A stretch of DNA of 64,000 nucleotides, taken from Gammaproteobacteria bacterium Ga0077536. Its GTDB lineage: Bacteria > Pseudomonadota > Gammaproteobacteria > Ga0077536. Within the stretch, counting starts at the first letter, position 1. Every line of letters starts with the position of its first letter. Shown piece by piece: positions 46,523 through 55,971 of the stretch. Under the pieces are notes generated by a model. It worked only from the letters and a program-made list of their open reading frames with translations, ran no database searches and was not told the DNA's origin. The translations under genes and the position numbers were made by a program. The DNA lies in NCBI GenBank assembly GCA_001464935.1, contig LNEL01000050.1, positions 62,001 through 126,000 of the forward strand, read 5' to 3'.

Positions 46523-47517
46523 CGCGCGGCCGCCGCCCGGCGCTCGAGCCAGTGCTGAAAGCTCATGATGACGAGCACCAGCGACAGCATCGCGATGGCC
46601 ACTGCCGAGGCGATCGGCCACGCGCGGTTCGAGAAGAATTCGTCCCACAGCACCTTGCCGATCATCAGCGTTTCGGTGCCGCCGAGCAGGTCCGGAATGA
46701 CGAATTCGCCGAGCGCCGGGATGAACACCAGCGAGAAGCCGGCGATGACGCCCGGCATCGACAGCGGCAGCGTGATCGTCAAAAAGGCCTTGAACGGTCG
46801 ACAGCCGAGGTCTTCCGCCGCCTCGAGCAGCGTCAGATCCATCTTCTCGAGCGTTGCGTACAGCGGCAGGATCATGAACGGCAGATACGAATAGACGATG
46901 CCGACGTAGACCGCGAAGTTCGTGCGCATCATGACTATCGGCTGGTCGATGACGCCGAGCGCCATCAACGCGTTGTTGATGACGCCGTTGTTGTTCAGCA
47001 GGCCGATCCACGCATAGACCCGCAGCAGGAACGACGTCCAGAACGGCAGCACCACCAGCATCAGCAGCACGCTGCGCCACGTCGGCTCGGCGCGCGCCAT
47101 CGCGTAGGCCATCGGATAACCGATGACGAGGCAAATCAGCGCCGAGAAGAACGCGATCTGCACCGACCGCAGGTAGGCCTTCCAGTACAGCGCATCCTCG
47201 GCGAGGAACAGGTAATTCCCGACGTTCAGCTTCAGCGTCACATAGCCCTGCTCAGCGAAGTCGACCAGCGACGAATACGGCGGCTGCGCGATCAGCTGAT
47301 CGGCGAACGAGATCTTGAGCACGATCAGGAACGGAATCAGGAAGAACAGCGCGAGCCACACATAGGGCACGGCGATGACGAGGCCGCGGCCGGACGTCAC
47401 ATGGCCGAGCAGGTTCAGGGCCCAGCGCACCGGGGGAATGCGCACGATCGCGCGCACCATCGGCTCGGCGCTGACGGCGAGGTGATCTCCGAGCGGCAGG
47501 TAACCGAGCCGGCTCAT
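46519..47517 (-). CDS. potH: Putrescine/polyamine ABC transporter permease
   Basis: 332 residues from MSRLGYLPLGDHL at 47517, whose ATG overlaps the stop of potG (ATGA). Membrane segments include GLVIAVPYVWLALFFLIPFL and RSVLLMLVVLPFWTSFLLRV. The EAA motif is EAAEDLGCRPFKAFLTITLP. The signature LPLYATLEKMD before it is PotH/PotB-like. Forms the transmembrane pore with PotI. Confidence 0.92.
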   Translation of the reverse strand: MSRLGYLPLGDHLAVSAEPMVRAIVRIPPVRWALNLLGHVTSGRGLVIAVPYVWLALFFLIPFLIVLKISFADQLIAQPPYSSLVDFAEQGYVTLKLNVGNYLFLAEDALYWKAYLRSVQIAFFSALICLVIGYPMAYAMARAEPTWRSVLLMLVVLPFWTSFLLRVYAWIGLLNNNGVINNALMALGVIDQPIVMMRTNFAVYVGIVYSYLPFMILPLYATLEKMDLTLLEAAEDLGCRPFKAFLTITLPLSMPGVIAGFSLVFIPALGEFVIPDLLGGTETLMIGKVLWDEFFSNRAWPIASAVAIAMLSLVLVIMSFQHWLERRAAAAR

Positions 47518-48662
47518 GTCGTCAGCACGACCCCGCTGGCGGGATCCCACTGCAGCCAGACGCGCTGATCCCAGGTGATGGCGTCCTCGGCGTGGCGGAT
47601 GAGGTTCGGCCGGGTGACCTTCACCATCTTGCCGCTGTCGAGTTTGACGTTGAACACCGACATGTCGCCCATGTAGGCGATGCCGTCGATGATGCCGTGC
47701 GCGCAGTTCTCCCCGATTTGCACCGGCGGTTCGTGCGTGATCGTGATCTTCTCCGGGCGGACCGCGACGCAGAGATGCGCATTCGGCGGCGCCGCCACGC
47801 CGTGATTGATGAAAATCGTGCAGCCGGCCTCCTCGGACGCGATGCGCACGTAATCATTGTCTTCGTCGATGATGCGGCCCTCGAACATGTTGACCGTGCC
47901 GATGAAGTCGGCAACGAAGCGGCTGGTCGGAAATTCGTAGATTTCGCTCGGCGTGCCGACCTGCACGATCTGCCCGAGGTTCATCACGCCGATGCGGGAG
48001 GCCAGGGTCATCGCTTCTTCCTGGTCGTGGGTGACGACCATGAAGGTCACGCCGAGCTTGTCCTGGATATTCATCAGTTCGAACTGCGTCGACTCGCGGA
48101 GCTTGCGGTCGAGCGCGCCCAGTGGCTCGTCGAGCAGCAGCAGTTTCGGTTCCTTGACCAGCGAGCGGGCGAGCGCCACGCGCTGCCGCTGGCCGCCGGA
48201 GAGCTGGTGCGGCTTGCGCTTCGCAAACGACGACAGCTTCACGAGTTCGAGCATCGACGCCACGCGATCGAGGATCTCGCGCTTGGGCTTGTGATCCTGC
48301 TTGAGCCCGAAGGCGATGTTGTCCTGCACCGTCATGTGCGGAAACAGCGCGTAGGACTGGAACATCATGTTGACCGGCCGGCTGTACGGCGGAATACCGG
48401 CCATGTCCTGTCCGTCGATGAAGATCTTGCCGCTGGTAGGCTCCTCGAAGCCGGCCAGCATGCGCAACAGCGTGCTCTTGCCGCAGCCGGACCCGCCGAG
48501 CAGGCAGAACAGTTCCTGCTTGTAGACGTTCAGCGACACGTTGTTGACGGCCGTGAAGTCGCCGAACTTCTTGGTGACTTCCTGGATTCGGATATAGGGG
48601 ACTGCGCCCGGATCCTTCCAGGGCTCGACGACCGCCGGCTCGGGCTTCCTGCCTTCTTGCAT
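47514..48662 (-). CDS. potG: Putrescine/polyamine ABC transporter ATP-binding protein
   Basis: 382 residues. Walker A GGSGCGKSTLLRML, Q-loop MMFQSYALFPHMTV, signature LSGGQRQRVALARSLV, Walker B LLLLDEPLGALD and switch histidine in VVTHDQEEAM are all present. A C-terminal TOBE-like regulatory region follows (VRPEKITITHEPPV). The first gene downstream of potF in the run, 36 bases after its stop. Confidence 0.94.
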   Translation of the reverse strand: MQEGRKPEPAVVEPWKDPGAVPYIRIQEVTKKFGDFTAVNNVSLNVYKQELFCLLGGSGCGKSTLLRMLAGFEEPTSGKIFIDGQDMAGIPPYSRPVNMMFQSYALFPHMTVQDNIAFGLKQDHKPKREILDRVASMLELVKLSSFAKRKPHQLSGGQRQRVALARSLVKEPKLLLLDEPLGALDRKLRESTQFELMNIQDKLGVTFMVVTHDQEEAMTLASRIGVMNLGQIVQVGTPSEIYEFPTSRFVADFIGTVNMFEGRIIDEDNDYVRIASEEAGCTIFINHGVAAPPNAHLCVAVRPEKITITHEPPVQIGENCAHGIIDGIAYMGDMSVFNVKLDSGKMVKVTRPNLIRHAEDAITWDQRVWLQWDPASGVVLTT

Positions 48663-48698
48663 GCCCGTCTCTCCCCGTTGCCTGTTGTGTGGCCGAAC

Positions 48699-49898
48699 TT
48701 ACTGGTTGGTCTTGATCCGTGTCCAGGTCCGGGTCACGAGGCGGTCGAAGGTCGGGGTGTTCACCACGTTCGGGAACAGGTTCTTCTTCGTTTCCGCATC
48801 CGGATAGATCGAAGTGTCGGTCCGGATGTCCTCGTTGACCAGCGGCGTGGCCGCCGCATTGGCGTTCGGGAAATTGACGTAGTTCGTGATGGCGGCCACG
48901 ACCTCGGCGCGCAGCACGTAGTCGATGAACCGGTGCGCATTGTCGGCATGGGGCGCGTCCTTCGGAATTGCCATCGTGTCGAACCACATCAGCGAACCCT
49001 CGCGCGGCACGAAGTAGGCGATCTCATTGCCATTCTTCGCCTCTTCGGCACGGTCGCGCGCGATGAAGACGTCGCCGCTCCAACCGAGCACCAGGCACAC
49101 TTCGCCATTCGCGAGATCGTTGATGTATTGGGAAGAGTGGAAGTACTTGATGAACGGCCTGATGCTCATCAGGAGCGCTTCGACCTTGGCGAGATCCTCG
49201 GGGCTCTGGCTGCCGGTCGGCAGGCCGAGATAACGCAGCGCCGTCGGAAAGACTTCGGACGGGGCGTCGAGCAGCGCGATTCCGCAATCCTTGAACTTCG
49301 CCAGGACCTCCGGCTTGAACAGCATGTCCCAGCTGCCGAGCGGCGCGTCCGGCATGCGTTCCTTGATCTTGGCGACGTTGTAACCGATGCCCGTCGTGCC
49401 CCACAGCCACGGGATGATGTGCTTGTTCTCGGGATCGTAGCCGGCGAGGATCTGCATGATCTCGGGGTCGAGATTCTGGTAGTTCGGCAGTTTGCCGCGG
49501 TCGAGCGGCTGGAAGATGCCCGCCTGGATCTGGCGCGCGACGAAGCTCGCCGACGGCACCACGATGTCGTACCCGGTGTTGCCGGCGAGCAGCTTGGCCT
49601 CCAGCACTTCGTTCGAATCGAACACGTCGTAACGGACCTTGATGCCCGTTTCCTTCTCGAAATTCGCGATCGTGTCTTCAGCGATGTAGTCGGACCAGTT
49701 GTAGACGTTGACGACCTGCTCGCCGTCGGTGGCAGGGGCGACTGGCGCGCCGGCCGGTGCTGCCGCGGGCGGGGCGCTGTCGGTCTGAGTCGTCTCTTCT
49801 GCCGGGGCAGGTGCGGATGCTTCGTCGCTGCCGCCGCAGCCGGCCAGCAGCAGGACGAGACCTGCGATCAGAATGCCTGTGCGCAAAGAGCCGGTCAT
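48699..49898 (-). CDS. potF: Putrescine/polyamine ABC transporter substrate-binding lipoprotein
   Basis: 399 residues from MTGSLRTGILIAGL, with GGGAG seven bases upstream of the ATG. A lipobox LLAGC (Cys21) shows a lipid anchor, followed by an Ala/Pro-rich linker. The binding domain starts VVNVYNWSDYIAEDTIANFE and includes GYDIVVPSASFVARQI and GWSGDVFIARDRAEE, typical of PotD/PotF. As a lipoprotein it differs from E. coli PotF, which is soluble. Ligand specificity between putrescine and spermidine is not decided. Confidence 0.92.
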   Translation of the reverse strand: MTGSLRTGILIAGLVLLLAGCGGSDEASAPAPAEETTQTDSAPPAAAPAGAPVAPATDGEQVVNVYNWSDYIAEDTIANFEKETGIKVRYDVFDSNEVLEAKLLAGNTGYDIVVPSASFVARQIQAGIFQPLDRGKLPNYQNLDPEIMQILAGYDPENKHIIPWLWGTTGIGYNVAKIKERMPDAPLGSWDMLFKPEVLAKFKDCGIALLDAPSEVFPTALRYLGLPTGSQSPEDLAKVEALLMSIRPFIKYFHSSQYINDLANGEVCLVLGWSGDVFIARDRAEEAKNGNEIAYFVPREGSLMWFDTMAIPKDAPHADNAHRFIDYVLRAEVVAAITNYVNFPNANAAATPLVNEDIRTDTSIYPDAETKKNLFPNVVNTPTFDRLVTRTWTRIKTNQ

Positions 49899-50078
49899 CG
49901 GTGTTCTCCCTGGGTCGCGACGCGGAGCCCGGACCTGCCTCTGAAAAGCGAGGGCTTGCGGCACTGTCCGGCAGTTTTTTCTTGAGTTCTGCCAGCGGAC
50001 ATTACGCGATTCGCCGGTGGACCCGCAACCGCCGACGGCATGGTCCATGAAGGTGCGCAATCGCCCCCGCCTGATGCA

Positions 50079-51461
50079 TCAGCAGTCGATGCCGAGCGCT
50101 CGCGCAGTCAGATCCAGGCAATGCCGCGCGCGCTCGATCAGCTCGTCGATTTCCGCGTGCGTCATCACCAGCGGCGGCGAGATGATCATCGTGTCCCCTA
50201 CCGCCCGCATCACGAGTCCGTTGTTGAAACAGAAGTCGCGGCACAGCGTGCCGACGTCGCCGAGCGGCTCGAAGCGCTGACGCGTGGCCTTGTCACGCAC
50301 CAGTTCCAGCGCCCCGATGAAGCCGACCCCGCGGGCTTCGCCGACCAGCGGGTGGCTGCCGAGTTCGCGCCAGCGCCGCTGCAGGTAGGGGCCGGTCTCG
50401 TCGCGCACGCGCTCGACGAGCCCTTCGTCGCGGATGAGGCGGATATTGCGTTCGGCGACGGCGCAGCAGGTCGGGTGACCGGAGTAGGTGTAGCCGTGAT
50501 AGAACTCGCCGCCGCGCTCGATCATGACATCGGCGATGCTGTCCGCGACCATCACGCCGCCGATCGGCAGGTAGCCGGACGACATGCCTTTCGCCATCGC
50601 CATCAGGTCCGGCTTGAAGCCGAAGGTCTCGCAGCCGAACCAGTGACCGGTGCGGCCGAAGCCGCAGATCACCTCGTCCGCGATCAGCAGGATGCCGTGC
50701 TTGCGGCAGATCCGCTCGATCTCGGGCCAGTAGGTGTCCGGCGGGATGATCACGCCACCGGCGCCCTGGATCGGCTCGCCGATGAACGCCGCCACCGTGT
50801 CCGCGCCGAGTTCGAGGATCTTGTCCTCGAGCCAGCCGGCCGCGCGCCGGCCGAAGTCCGCGGGCGACTCGTCGCCGCCGAGCTGGTACCAGTACGGCGG
50901 ATCGATGTGCTCGATGCCGGGAATCGGCAGGTCGCCGTGCGCGTGCATTGCCTTCATGCCACCGAGACTCGCGCCGGCCACGGTGCTGCCGTGATAGGCC
51001 TGCCAGCGGCTGACGAGGGTCTTGCGGCGGGGCTGACCCATCACGTCCCAGTAACGGCGCACGAAGCGCACGATCGTGTCGTTCGCTTCCGATCCCGAAC
51101 CCGTGAACATCACGTGGTTCATGTGCGCGGGCGTGACCTCGGCCAGCAGTTCGGACAGCGCGAGCACCGGCGGATTGGCGGTCTTGAAAAAGTTGTTGTA
51201 ATAGGGCAGTTCGCGCATCTGTTCCGCCGCGACTTCGGCGAGTTCGGCGCGCCCGTAGCCGACGTTCACGCACCACAGGCCCGCCATGCCGTCGAGCAGC
51301 CGCTCGCCGTTCGAATCCCACAGGTAGACGCCGTCGGCGCGCGTGATGATCCGCGCGCCGGTTTCATGCAGCGCCCGGGTGTCCGTGAACGGATGCAGGA
51401 AATGCTTGCGGTCGATCGCCTGCCAGCCCGCGGTGTCGTGGCGTTCGCTGATGCGGCTCAT
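50079..51461 (-). CDS. spuC: Putrescine-pyruvate aminotransferase type class III aminotransferase
   Basis: 460 residues. PLP features: FTGSGSEANDTIVRFVRRYW, AYHGSTVAGASLGG, IADEVICGFGRTGHWFG and the lysine in LMAMAKGMSSGYLPIGG. The N-terminus (HFLHPFTDTRALHETGARII) is SpuC-like. It transfers the amino group of putrescine or a related amine to pyruvate. Its ATG overlaps the stop of puuA (ATGA), tying it to the gamma-glutamylputrescine pathway. potF starts 180 bases downstream. Confidence 0.88.
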   Translation of the reverse strand: MSRISERHDTAGWQAIDRKHFLHPFTDTRALHETGARIITRADGVYLWDSNGERLLDGMAGLWCVNVGYGRAELAEVAAEQMRELPYYNNFFKTANPPVLALSELLAEVTPAHMNHVMFTGSGSEANDTIVRFVRRYWDVMGQPRRKTLVSRWQAYHGSTVAGASLGGMKAMHAHGDLPIPGIEHIDPPYWYQLGGDESPADFGRRAAGWLEDKILELGADTVAAFIGEPIQGAGGVIIPPDTYWPEIERICRKHGILLIADEVICGFGRTGHWFGCETFGFKPDLMAMAKGMSSGYLPIGGVMVADSIADVMIERGGEFYHGYTYSGHPTCCAVAERNIRLIRDEGLVERVRDETGPYLQRRWRELGSHPLVGEARGVGFIGALELVRDKATRQRFEPLGDVGTLCRDFCFNNGLVMRAVGDTMIISPPLVMTHAEIDELIERARHCLDLTARALGIDC

Positions 51462-52828
51462 ACGTTCAACAGCAGGAATTCCCGCTCCCAGGAGCTGATG
51501 ACGTGAAAGAAGGTCTCGTATTCCTTGTGCTTGACCGCCGAATACGAGCGCACGAACCGTTCACCCAGCAGTTCGCACAGCGGCTTGCATTCTTCGAGCA
51601 GCCGCAGCGAATCCTCGAGACTGCGTGAGAGCTGGTAACCGAGGTTGTAGCCGCTGCCCGTCACCGGCGCCGTCGAGCGCAGACCTTCGATCATGCCGAG
51701 ATAGCCGCAGGCCAGTGACAGCGCGATCGCGAGATACGGGTTCACGTCGGCGCCGGCAACGCGGTTCTCGATGCGCGTCGACTGAGGCTCGGACACCGGC
51801 ACGCGCAGGCCGACGGTGCGATTGTCGTAACCCCATTGCACGTTGATCGGCGCGAAGCCGCCGCGCGCGATGCGCCGGTAGGAGTTCACGTTCGGCGCGA
51901 AGAAGGCCATCGCGTGCGGAATGTATTTCTGCAGCCCGGCAATATGCGCCATGAACAGGTCGGTCAGTTTGCCGTCGGCAGTCGCGAAGATGCTCTCGCC
52001 GGTCACCTTGTCGACGACACTCTGGTGGATGTGCATCGCGCTGCCGGGTTCGTCCTTCAGCGGCTTTGCCATGAAGGTCGCGTAGATGTTGTGGCGATAC
52101 GCGGCCTCGCGGCAGGTGCGCTTGAACAGGAACGCCTGGTCGGCGAGTTCGAGCGGATCGCCGTGCAGGAAGTTGATCTCCATCTGCGCCGCGCCGGATT
52201 CGTGAATCAGCGTGTCGATATCGAGTTCCTGCTTCTCGCAGTAGTCGTAGATGTCCTCGAACAGCGGATCGAATTCGTTGACGGCGTCGATGCCGTAGGC
52301 CTGGCGCGCGGTCTCGGGCCGACCCGAGCGCCCGATCGGCGGCTTCAGCGGGAAGTCCGGGTCGATGTTCTTCTCGACGAGGAAGAACTCGAGCTCCGGC
52401 GCGACCACGGGTTTCCAGCCGCGGCGATCGTAGAGTTCGATGATGCGCTTCAAAACCGTGCGTGGCGCCAGATCGACTTCGCGCCCGTCGTTGTAATAGC
52501 AGTCGTGGATGACCTGCGCGGTCGGTTCGGCCGCCCACGGCACGAGGCGGATCGTGTTGACGTCCGGCCGCAGCAGCATGTCGGGCTCGGTCGGGTCGGT
52601 CGTGTCCTCGTCCGGATAGTCGCCGGTGACGGTCTGCACGAACACGCCCTCGGGCAGACGCAGGCGCTCTTCCTGCCAGAACTTGCTGGCGGGCATGATC
52701 TTGCCGCGCGCGACGCCGGAGAAATCAGGGATGATGCATTCGACTTCGGTGCAGTTGCGCTCGCGCAGCCAGCGTTCGAGTGAGCCGCGGCGGCTGGTCG
52801 CGTCGTCGGTCGGGGGGAGTTCGCTCAT
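51458..52828 (-). CDS. puuA: Gamma-glutamylputrescine synthetase (glutamine synthetase family)
   Basis: 456 residues from the ATG at 52828, with GAGG six bases upstream. It joins glutamate to putrescine with ATP. Signatures: TEVECIIPDFSGVARGKIMP, ESGAAQMEINFLHGDP, GSAMHIHQSVVDKVTGESI, WGYDNRTVGLRVP and RVAGADVNPYLAIALSLACG. The mid region EEDTTDP-like acidic segment and the length match PuuA/SpuB. It heads the minus-strand run puuA-spuC-potFGHI. Confidence 0.9.
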   Translation of the reverse strand: MSELPPTDDATSRRGSLERWLRERNCTEVECIIPDFSGVARGKIMPASKFWQEERLRLPEGVFVQTVTGDYPDEDTTDPTEPDMLLRPDVNTIRLVPWAAEPTAQVIHDCYYNDGREVDLAPRTVLKRIIELYDRRGWKPVVAPELEFFLVEKNIDPDFPLKPPIGRSGRPETARQAYGIDAVNEFDPLFEDIYDYCEKQELDIDTLIHESGAAQMEINFLHGDPLELADQAFLFKRTCREAAYRHNIYATFMAKPLKDEPGSAMHIHQSVVDKVTGESIFATADGKLTDLFMAHIAGLQKYIPHAMAFFAPNVNSYRRIARGGFAPINVQWGYDNRTVGLRVPVSEPQSTRIENRVAGADVNPYLAIALSLACGYLGMIEGLRSTAPVTGSGYNLGYQLSRSLEDSLRLLEECKPLCELLGERFVRSYSAVKHKEYETFFHVISSWEREFLLLNV

Positions 52829-53104
52829 GAGATGCCTCGGGTGGGTGTCGACAATCGCGCGGCGCGCGAACAGGGCCTGCGATGGCGTACTACCCTTTGA
52901 CTGTGTGGTCATCATAGCGATTGCCCCTGTGCATCGGCTAGCAGTGCCGGCGAAAACAGGGAGTGGGCTTCTACTGCGGCCTGTGACCGTGGCGGATCCA
53001 GGGCCGCGGCTGTCGCAGGCTCGTCCAGTGGCCCGTCGGCTTGCCGCTCGCGCGAGGGGCGGGCATCATGAACCGTCACGCCTGAGCCAGCCTCTTGAAT
53101 TCAC
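52829..53104. promoter_or_regulatory. Divergent promoter region between puuA run and puuB-like gene
   Basis: 276 bases that must hold the promoters of the puuA-spuC-pot run and of the divergent oxidase. No operator or box could be fixed by eye. Joint control of both sides by polyamines is likely from the gene content. Confidence 0.4.
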
Positions 53105-54394
53105 ATGCTTAATGCCGCACCCGACGCGCACGTGCGCTCGTATTACGCGGCCTCCGTGCCGCCCGCTTCACCCGGCCCCGCGCTCGCCGGAGACGTCGAA
53201 TGCGATGTCTGCGTCATCGGTGGCGGACTCACCGGCCTGACCGCCGCGCTCGAACTCGCCGAGCGGGGGTTCAGTGTCGTGCTGCTCGAAAGCATGCGCA
53301 TCGGCTGGGGCGCGTCGGGCCGCAGCGGGGGCCAGCTGATCTTCGGCTATGCGTGCGAGATGCCAAAAATGGCCGCACTGACCTCGCCCGAGGACGCCCG
53401 TCGGCTGTGGCAGTTCTCGCTCGAGGCGCTCGCGGGCGTGCGCGCGCGCGTCGCGCGTCATGCGATTGACTGCGACTGGGCCGACGGCCAGCTGCACGTC
53501 GCGATCAAGCCGCGTCAGCGCGACGAACTCGAGGCCTGGGGCGAGCATCTCGCCGGCACCTATGGCTACACGGGTCTGCAGTTCCTCGACCGGGCCGCGC
53601 TCGAGTCCCACATCAGCAGCCCGCGCTACTGCGCCGGCCTGTTCGACCCGCGCGGCGCGCACGTGCATCCGCTGAAGTACACGCTGGGGCTGGCCGCCGC
53701 GGCGCGCGCGGCCGGGGTACGGATCTTCGAGGGCAGCCGCGCGCTGCGGCTGACGCGCGGCGCCGCGCCACGCGTGCACTGTGCGCAGGGGGAGGTCAGG
53801 GCGCGTTACGTCGTGCTCGCCGGCAACGCGTATCTAGGCCCGCTGGTGCCGGCGCTCGATCGCAAGATCATGCCCGTTGGCACCTACATCGTGGCGAGCG
53901 CGCCGCTGGGCGCCGATCTCGCGCGCGCGTGTCTGCCGACGAACGCCGCCGTCACCGACATCAACTTCGTGCTCGACTATTTTCGCCTGTCGGCGGATTT
54001 CAGAATGCTGTTCGGTGGGCGCGTCAGCTATTCGAAGATCCCGCCGCCGAATCTCGCCGGCTCGATGCGCAAACGGATGGTGCGCGTATTTCCGCAGCTC
54101 GCGGACTTCCCCATCGACTATGCGTGGGGCGGATACGTCGACATCACGATGAACCGCGCGCCGCATTTTGGCCGCCTCGACCCGACCCTTTATTTCGCGC
54201 AGGGCTTTTCGGGGCACGGCATGGCGGCGACAGGGCTTGCGGGCACCGTGATCGCCGAAGCGCTGGCCGGCGACGCGCAGCGCCTCGACGTGTTCGAGCG
54301 CATCCCCCATCGCGATTTCCCCGGCGGGCGCCTGCTGCGGATGCCGTCGCTGGTGATGGCGATGGCCTACTACCGCCTGCGGGACCTGTTGTAG
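53105..54394 (+). CDS. puuB: Gamma-glutamylputrescine oxidase-like FAD oxidoreductase
   Basis: 429 residues of the DAO fold. FAD motif CDVCVIGGGLTGLTAALEL (about 34-52) and the GWGASGRSGGQ segment typical of PuuB/OrdL proteins. The C-terminal LYFAQGFSGHGMAATGLAG is the second family signature. It would oxidise gamma-glutamylputrescine to the aldehyde with H2O2 formation. Divergent from puuA, which makes its proposed substrate. Confidence 0.87.
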   Translation: MLNAAPDAHVRSYYAASVPPASPGPALAGDVECDVCVIGGGLTGLTAALELAERGFSVVLLESMRIGWGASGRSGGQLIFGYACEMPKMAALTSPEDARRLWQFSLEALAGVRARVARHAIDCDWADGQLHVAIKPRQRDELEAWGEHLAGTYGYTGLQFLDRAALESHISSPRYCAGLFDPRGAHVHPLKYTLGLAAAARAAGVRIFEGSRALRLTRGAAPRVHCAQGEVRARYVVLAGNAYLGPLVPALDRKIMPVGTYIVASAPLGADLARACLPTNAAVTDINFVLDYFRLSADFRMLFGGRVSYSKIPPPNLAGSMRKRMVRVFPQLADFPIDYAWGGYVDITMNRAPHFGRLDPTLYFAQGFSGHGMAATGLAGTVIAEALAGDAQRLDVFERIPHRDFPGGRLLRMPSLVMAMAYYRLRDLL

Positions 54395-54409
54395 AGGACG
54401 GCCGACGGC

Positions 54410-55954
54410 ATGCGGACGTTCGCGCCGCGCATGGCCTGCGGCCTGCTGATCGCGCTTACCGCGCTGTCCTACTCACTTCTTGCGATGCGTAATCCGCACG
54501 TCGGCCTGCTCGCCGACGACGCGATTTACCTGCTGATGGCGGACATCTACTCGCCGTATCGCGAGGCCGTCGGCGCGGTCTTCGATCACGTTCGCCAGTA
54601 CAGTCATTTGCCGCCGTTCTATTCGATGGTGCTGGCACTCGCCGGCGGCGGGGTAGGGCATCTCGTGGCGGCGCGCCTCGCGACTGCCGTGTGCATGACG
54701 CTCGCCTGGACCCTGTGCTACGGGTGGCTGCGGCGCGAGGGCGTGCCGCGCGGCAGCGCCACGCTGTTGACGCTGTTCGGCGCCTGGACGCCGGTGACGC
54801 TGATACACACGGTCGACCTGTGGAGCGAAGGCCTGTCGATAGCGCTCACGCTGCTGTGCCTGATCGTCCTGCAGCAAACCAGGAACGTCCGCGGATCTGA
54901 CACGAGCGCCACCTCACTCTGGCTGTTCGGCGGGCTTGGCTGTGCGCTGGCGTGTTCGATCGCGACACGCAGTATCGGCGTCGCCCTCCTGCCCGCTGTG
55001 TTGCTGGCATTCGGCTGGCGGCGTCCGCTGGCCCTCGGCATCACGCTGCTGGCGACCCTGGTGTGCAGTGTCGCCTTGTCTTCAATCGACCTCGGCGCTG
55101 CGGCACCGTCCTATGGTGCGCTGTTGCTGCAGCACTATGCGGCCGATCCGCTGATGACGCTGGCGCGCCAGGTGGGTTCAGTCTTCGCTGCGCTTCCAGG
55201 CGCGGCGTTGTACGACCTGTTTCAGTGGCGTGCACCGACGGCATGGCAATGGGCTGCGATTGCGTTGCCGGCGAGCGCCTGTCTGCTCGGCTTCTGCCGC
55301 GCACTGCTCGCCTGCGCGCCGGCTGCGGTGTACACGCTGTGCCATCTCGGTATCGTGCTCTTGTGGCCATTCCCCGGCCTGACCGATCGCTTCATCTATC
55401 CGCTGTTGCCGTACGCGCTTTGGTGCATGTGGTACGGCGCCGCACTGGTCGACAGCCGCGGCCGCGCGGGCATGGTCCTGGCCTTGCTGCTGCTCGCGCT
55501 GGCGGCGCCGGCCTGCGTCTCGACCTGGAAGCGCGCGGTGACGCCTCTGCCGCAGGCAGGGCTCGATTCCTTCCGCGCCACGCGCTATTGGCTCGATGCG
55601 ACGCGCAGTCTCGATCCGGTGCCCGGGATCGCCACACTGGCGGCGCACGAACGCGTCGCCGCGAGCATCGCCAGCGACGTGCCGCCGACGGACTGCATTT
55701 ACACGCAGCAGGTTCATCTCGTCCTGGCCAAGGCCCTGCGGCCCACTTTTCTGCCGCCGCCGCCGGCCGTGATGGAGCGCGGGCCGCCGTGGGGCTGCCG
55801 CTATTTCCTGCTGGTTGCCGATGCAATGAACGGTCGGCCGCCGCTTTATCCGCTGGCGTACCTCGGTGGAATCGGCACTGTCGTCGCCGTGCATCGGCCG
55901 ACTGACGCGACGACACCCGACGCGGTCACCGCGATCCTGATGCGGGTGGACTGA
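54410..55954 (+). CDS. Polytopic membrane protein, GT39/PMT-like glycosyltransferase
   Basis: 514 residues with about ten hydrophobic segments. The first loop has the acidic pair LLADDAIYLLMADIY after a membrane span, as in ArnT/PMT-type glycosyltransferases of the GT-C fold. The remaining segments (LVAARLATAVCMTLAWTLCY, IALTLLCLIVL) and the soluble C-terminal part fit that class. It starts 15 bases after the puuB-like gene; a link to polyamines is not evident. Acceptor unknown. Confidence 0.72.
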   Translation: MRTFAPRMACGLLIALTALSYSLLAMRNPHVGLLADDAIYLLMADIYSPYREAVGAVFDHVRQYSHLPPFYSMVLALAGGGVGHLVAARLATAVCMTLAWTLCYGWLRREGVPRGSATLLTLFGAWTPVTLIHTVDLWSEGLSIALTLLCLIVLQQTRNVRGSDTSATSLWLFGGLGCALACSIATRSIGVALLPAVLLAFGWRRPLALGITLLATLVCSVALSSIDLGAAAPSYGALLLQHYAADPLMTLARQVGSVFAALPGAALYDLFQWRAPTAWQWAAIALPASACLLGFCRALLACAPAAVYTLCHLGIVLLWPFPGLTDRFIYPLLPYALWCMWYGAALVDSRGRAGMVLALLLLALAAPACVSTWKRAVTPLPQAGLDSFRATRYWLDATRSLDPVPGIATLAAHERVAASIASDVPPTDCIYTQQVHLVLAKALRPTFLPPPPAVMERGPPWGCRYFLLVADAMNGRPPLYPLAYLGGIGTVVAVHRPTDATTPDAVTAILMRVD

Positions 55955-55971
55955 CTGCGCAGCCGCCAGGA

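Noticed and set aside
47592..49985. 797-residue plus-strand open frame
   Set aside because: Antisense to potG and potF, which have full family signatures.
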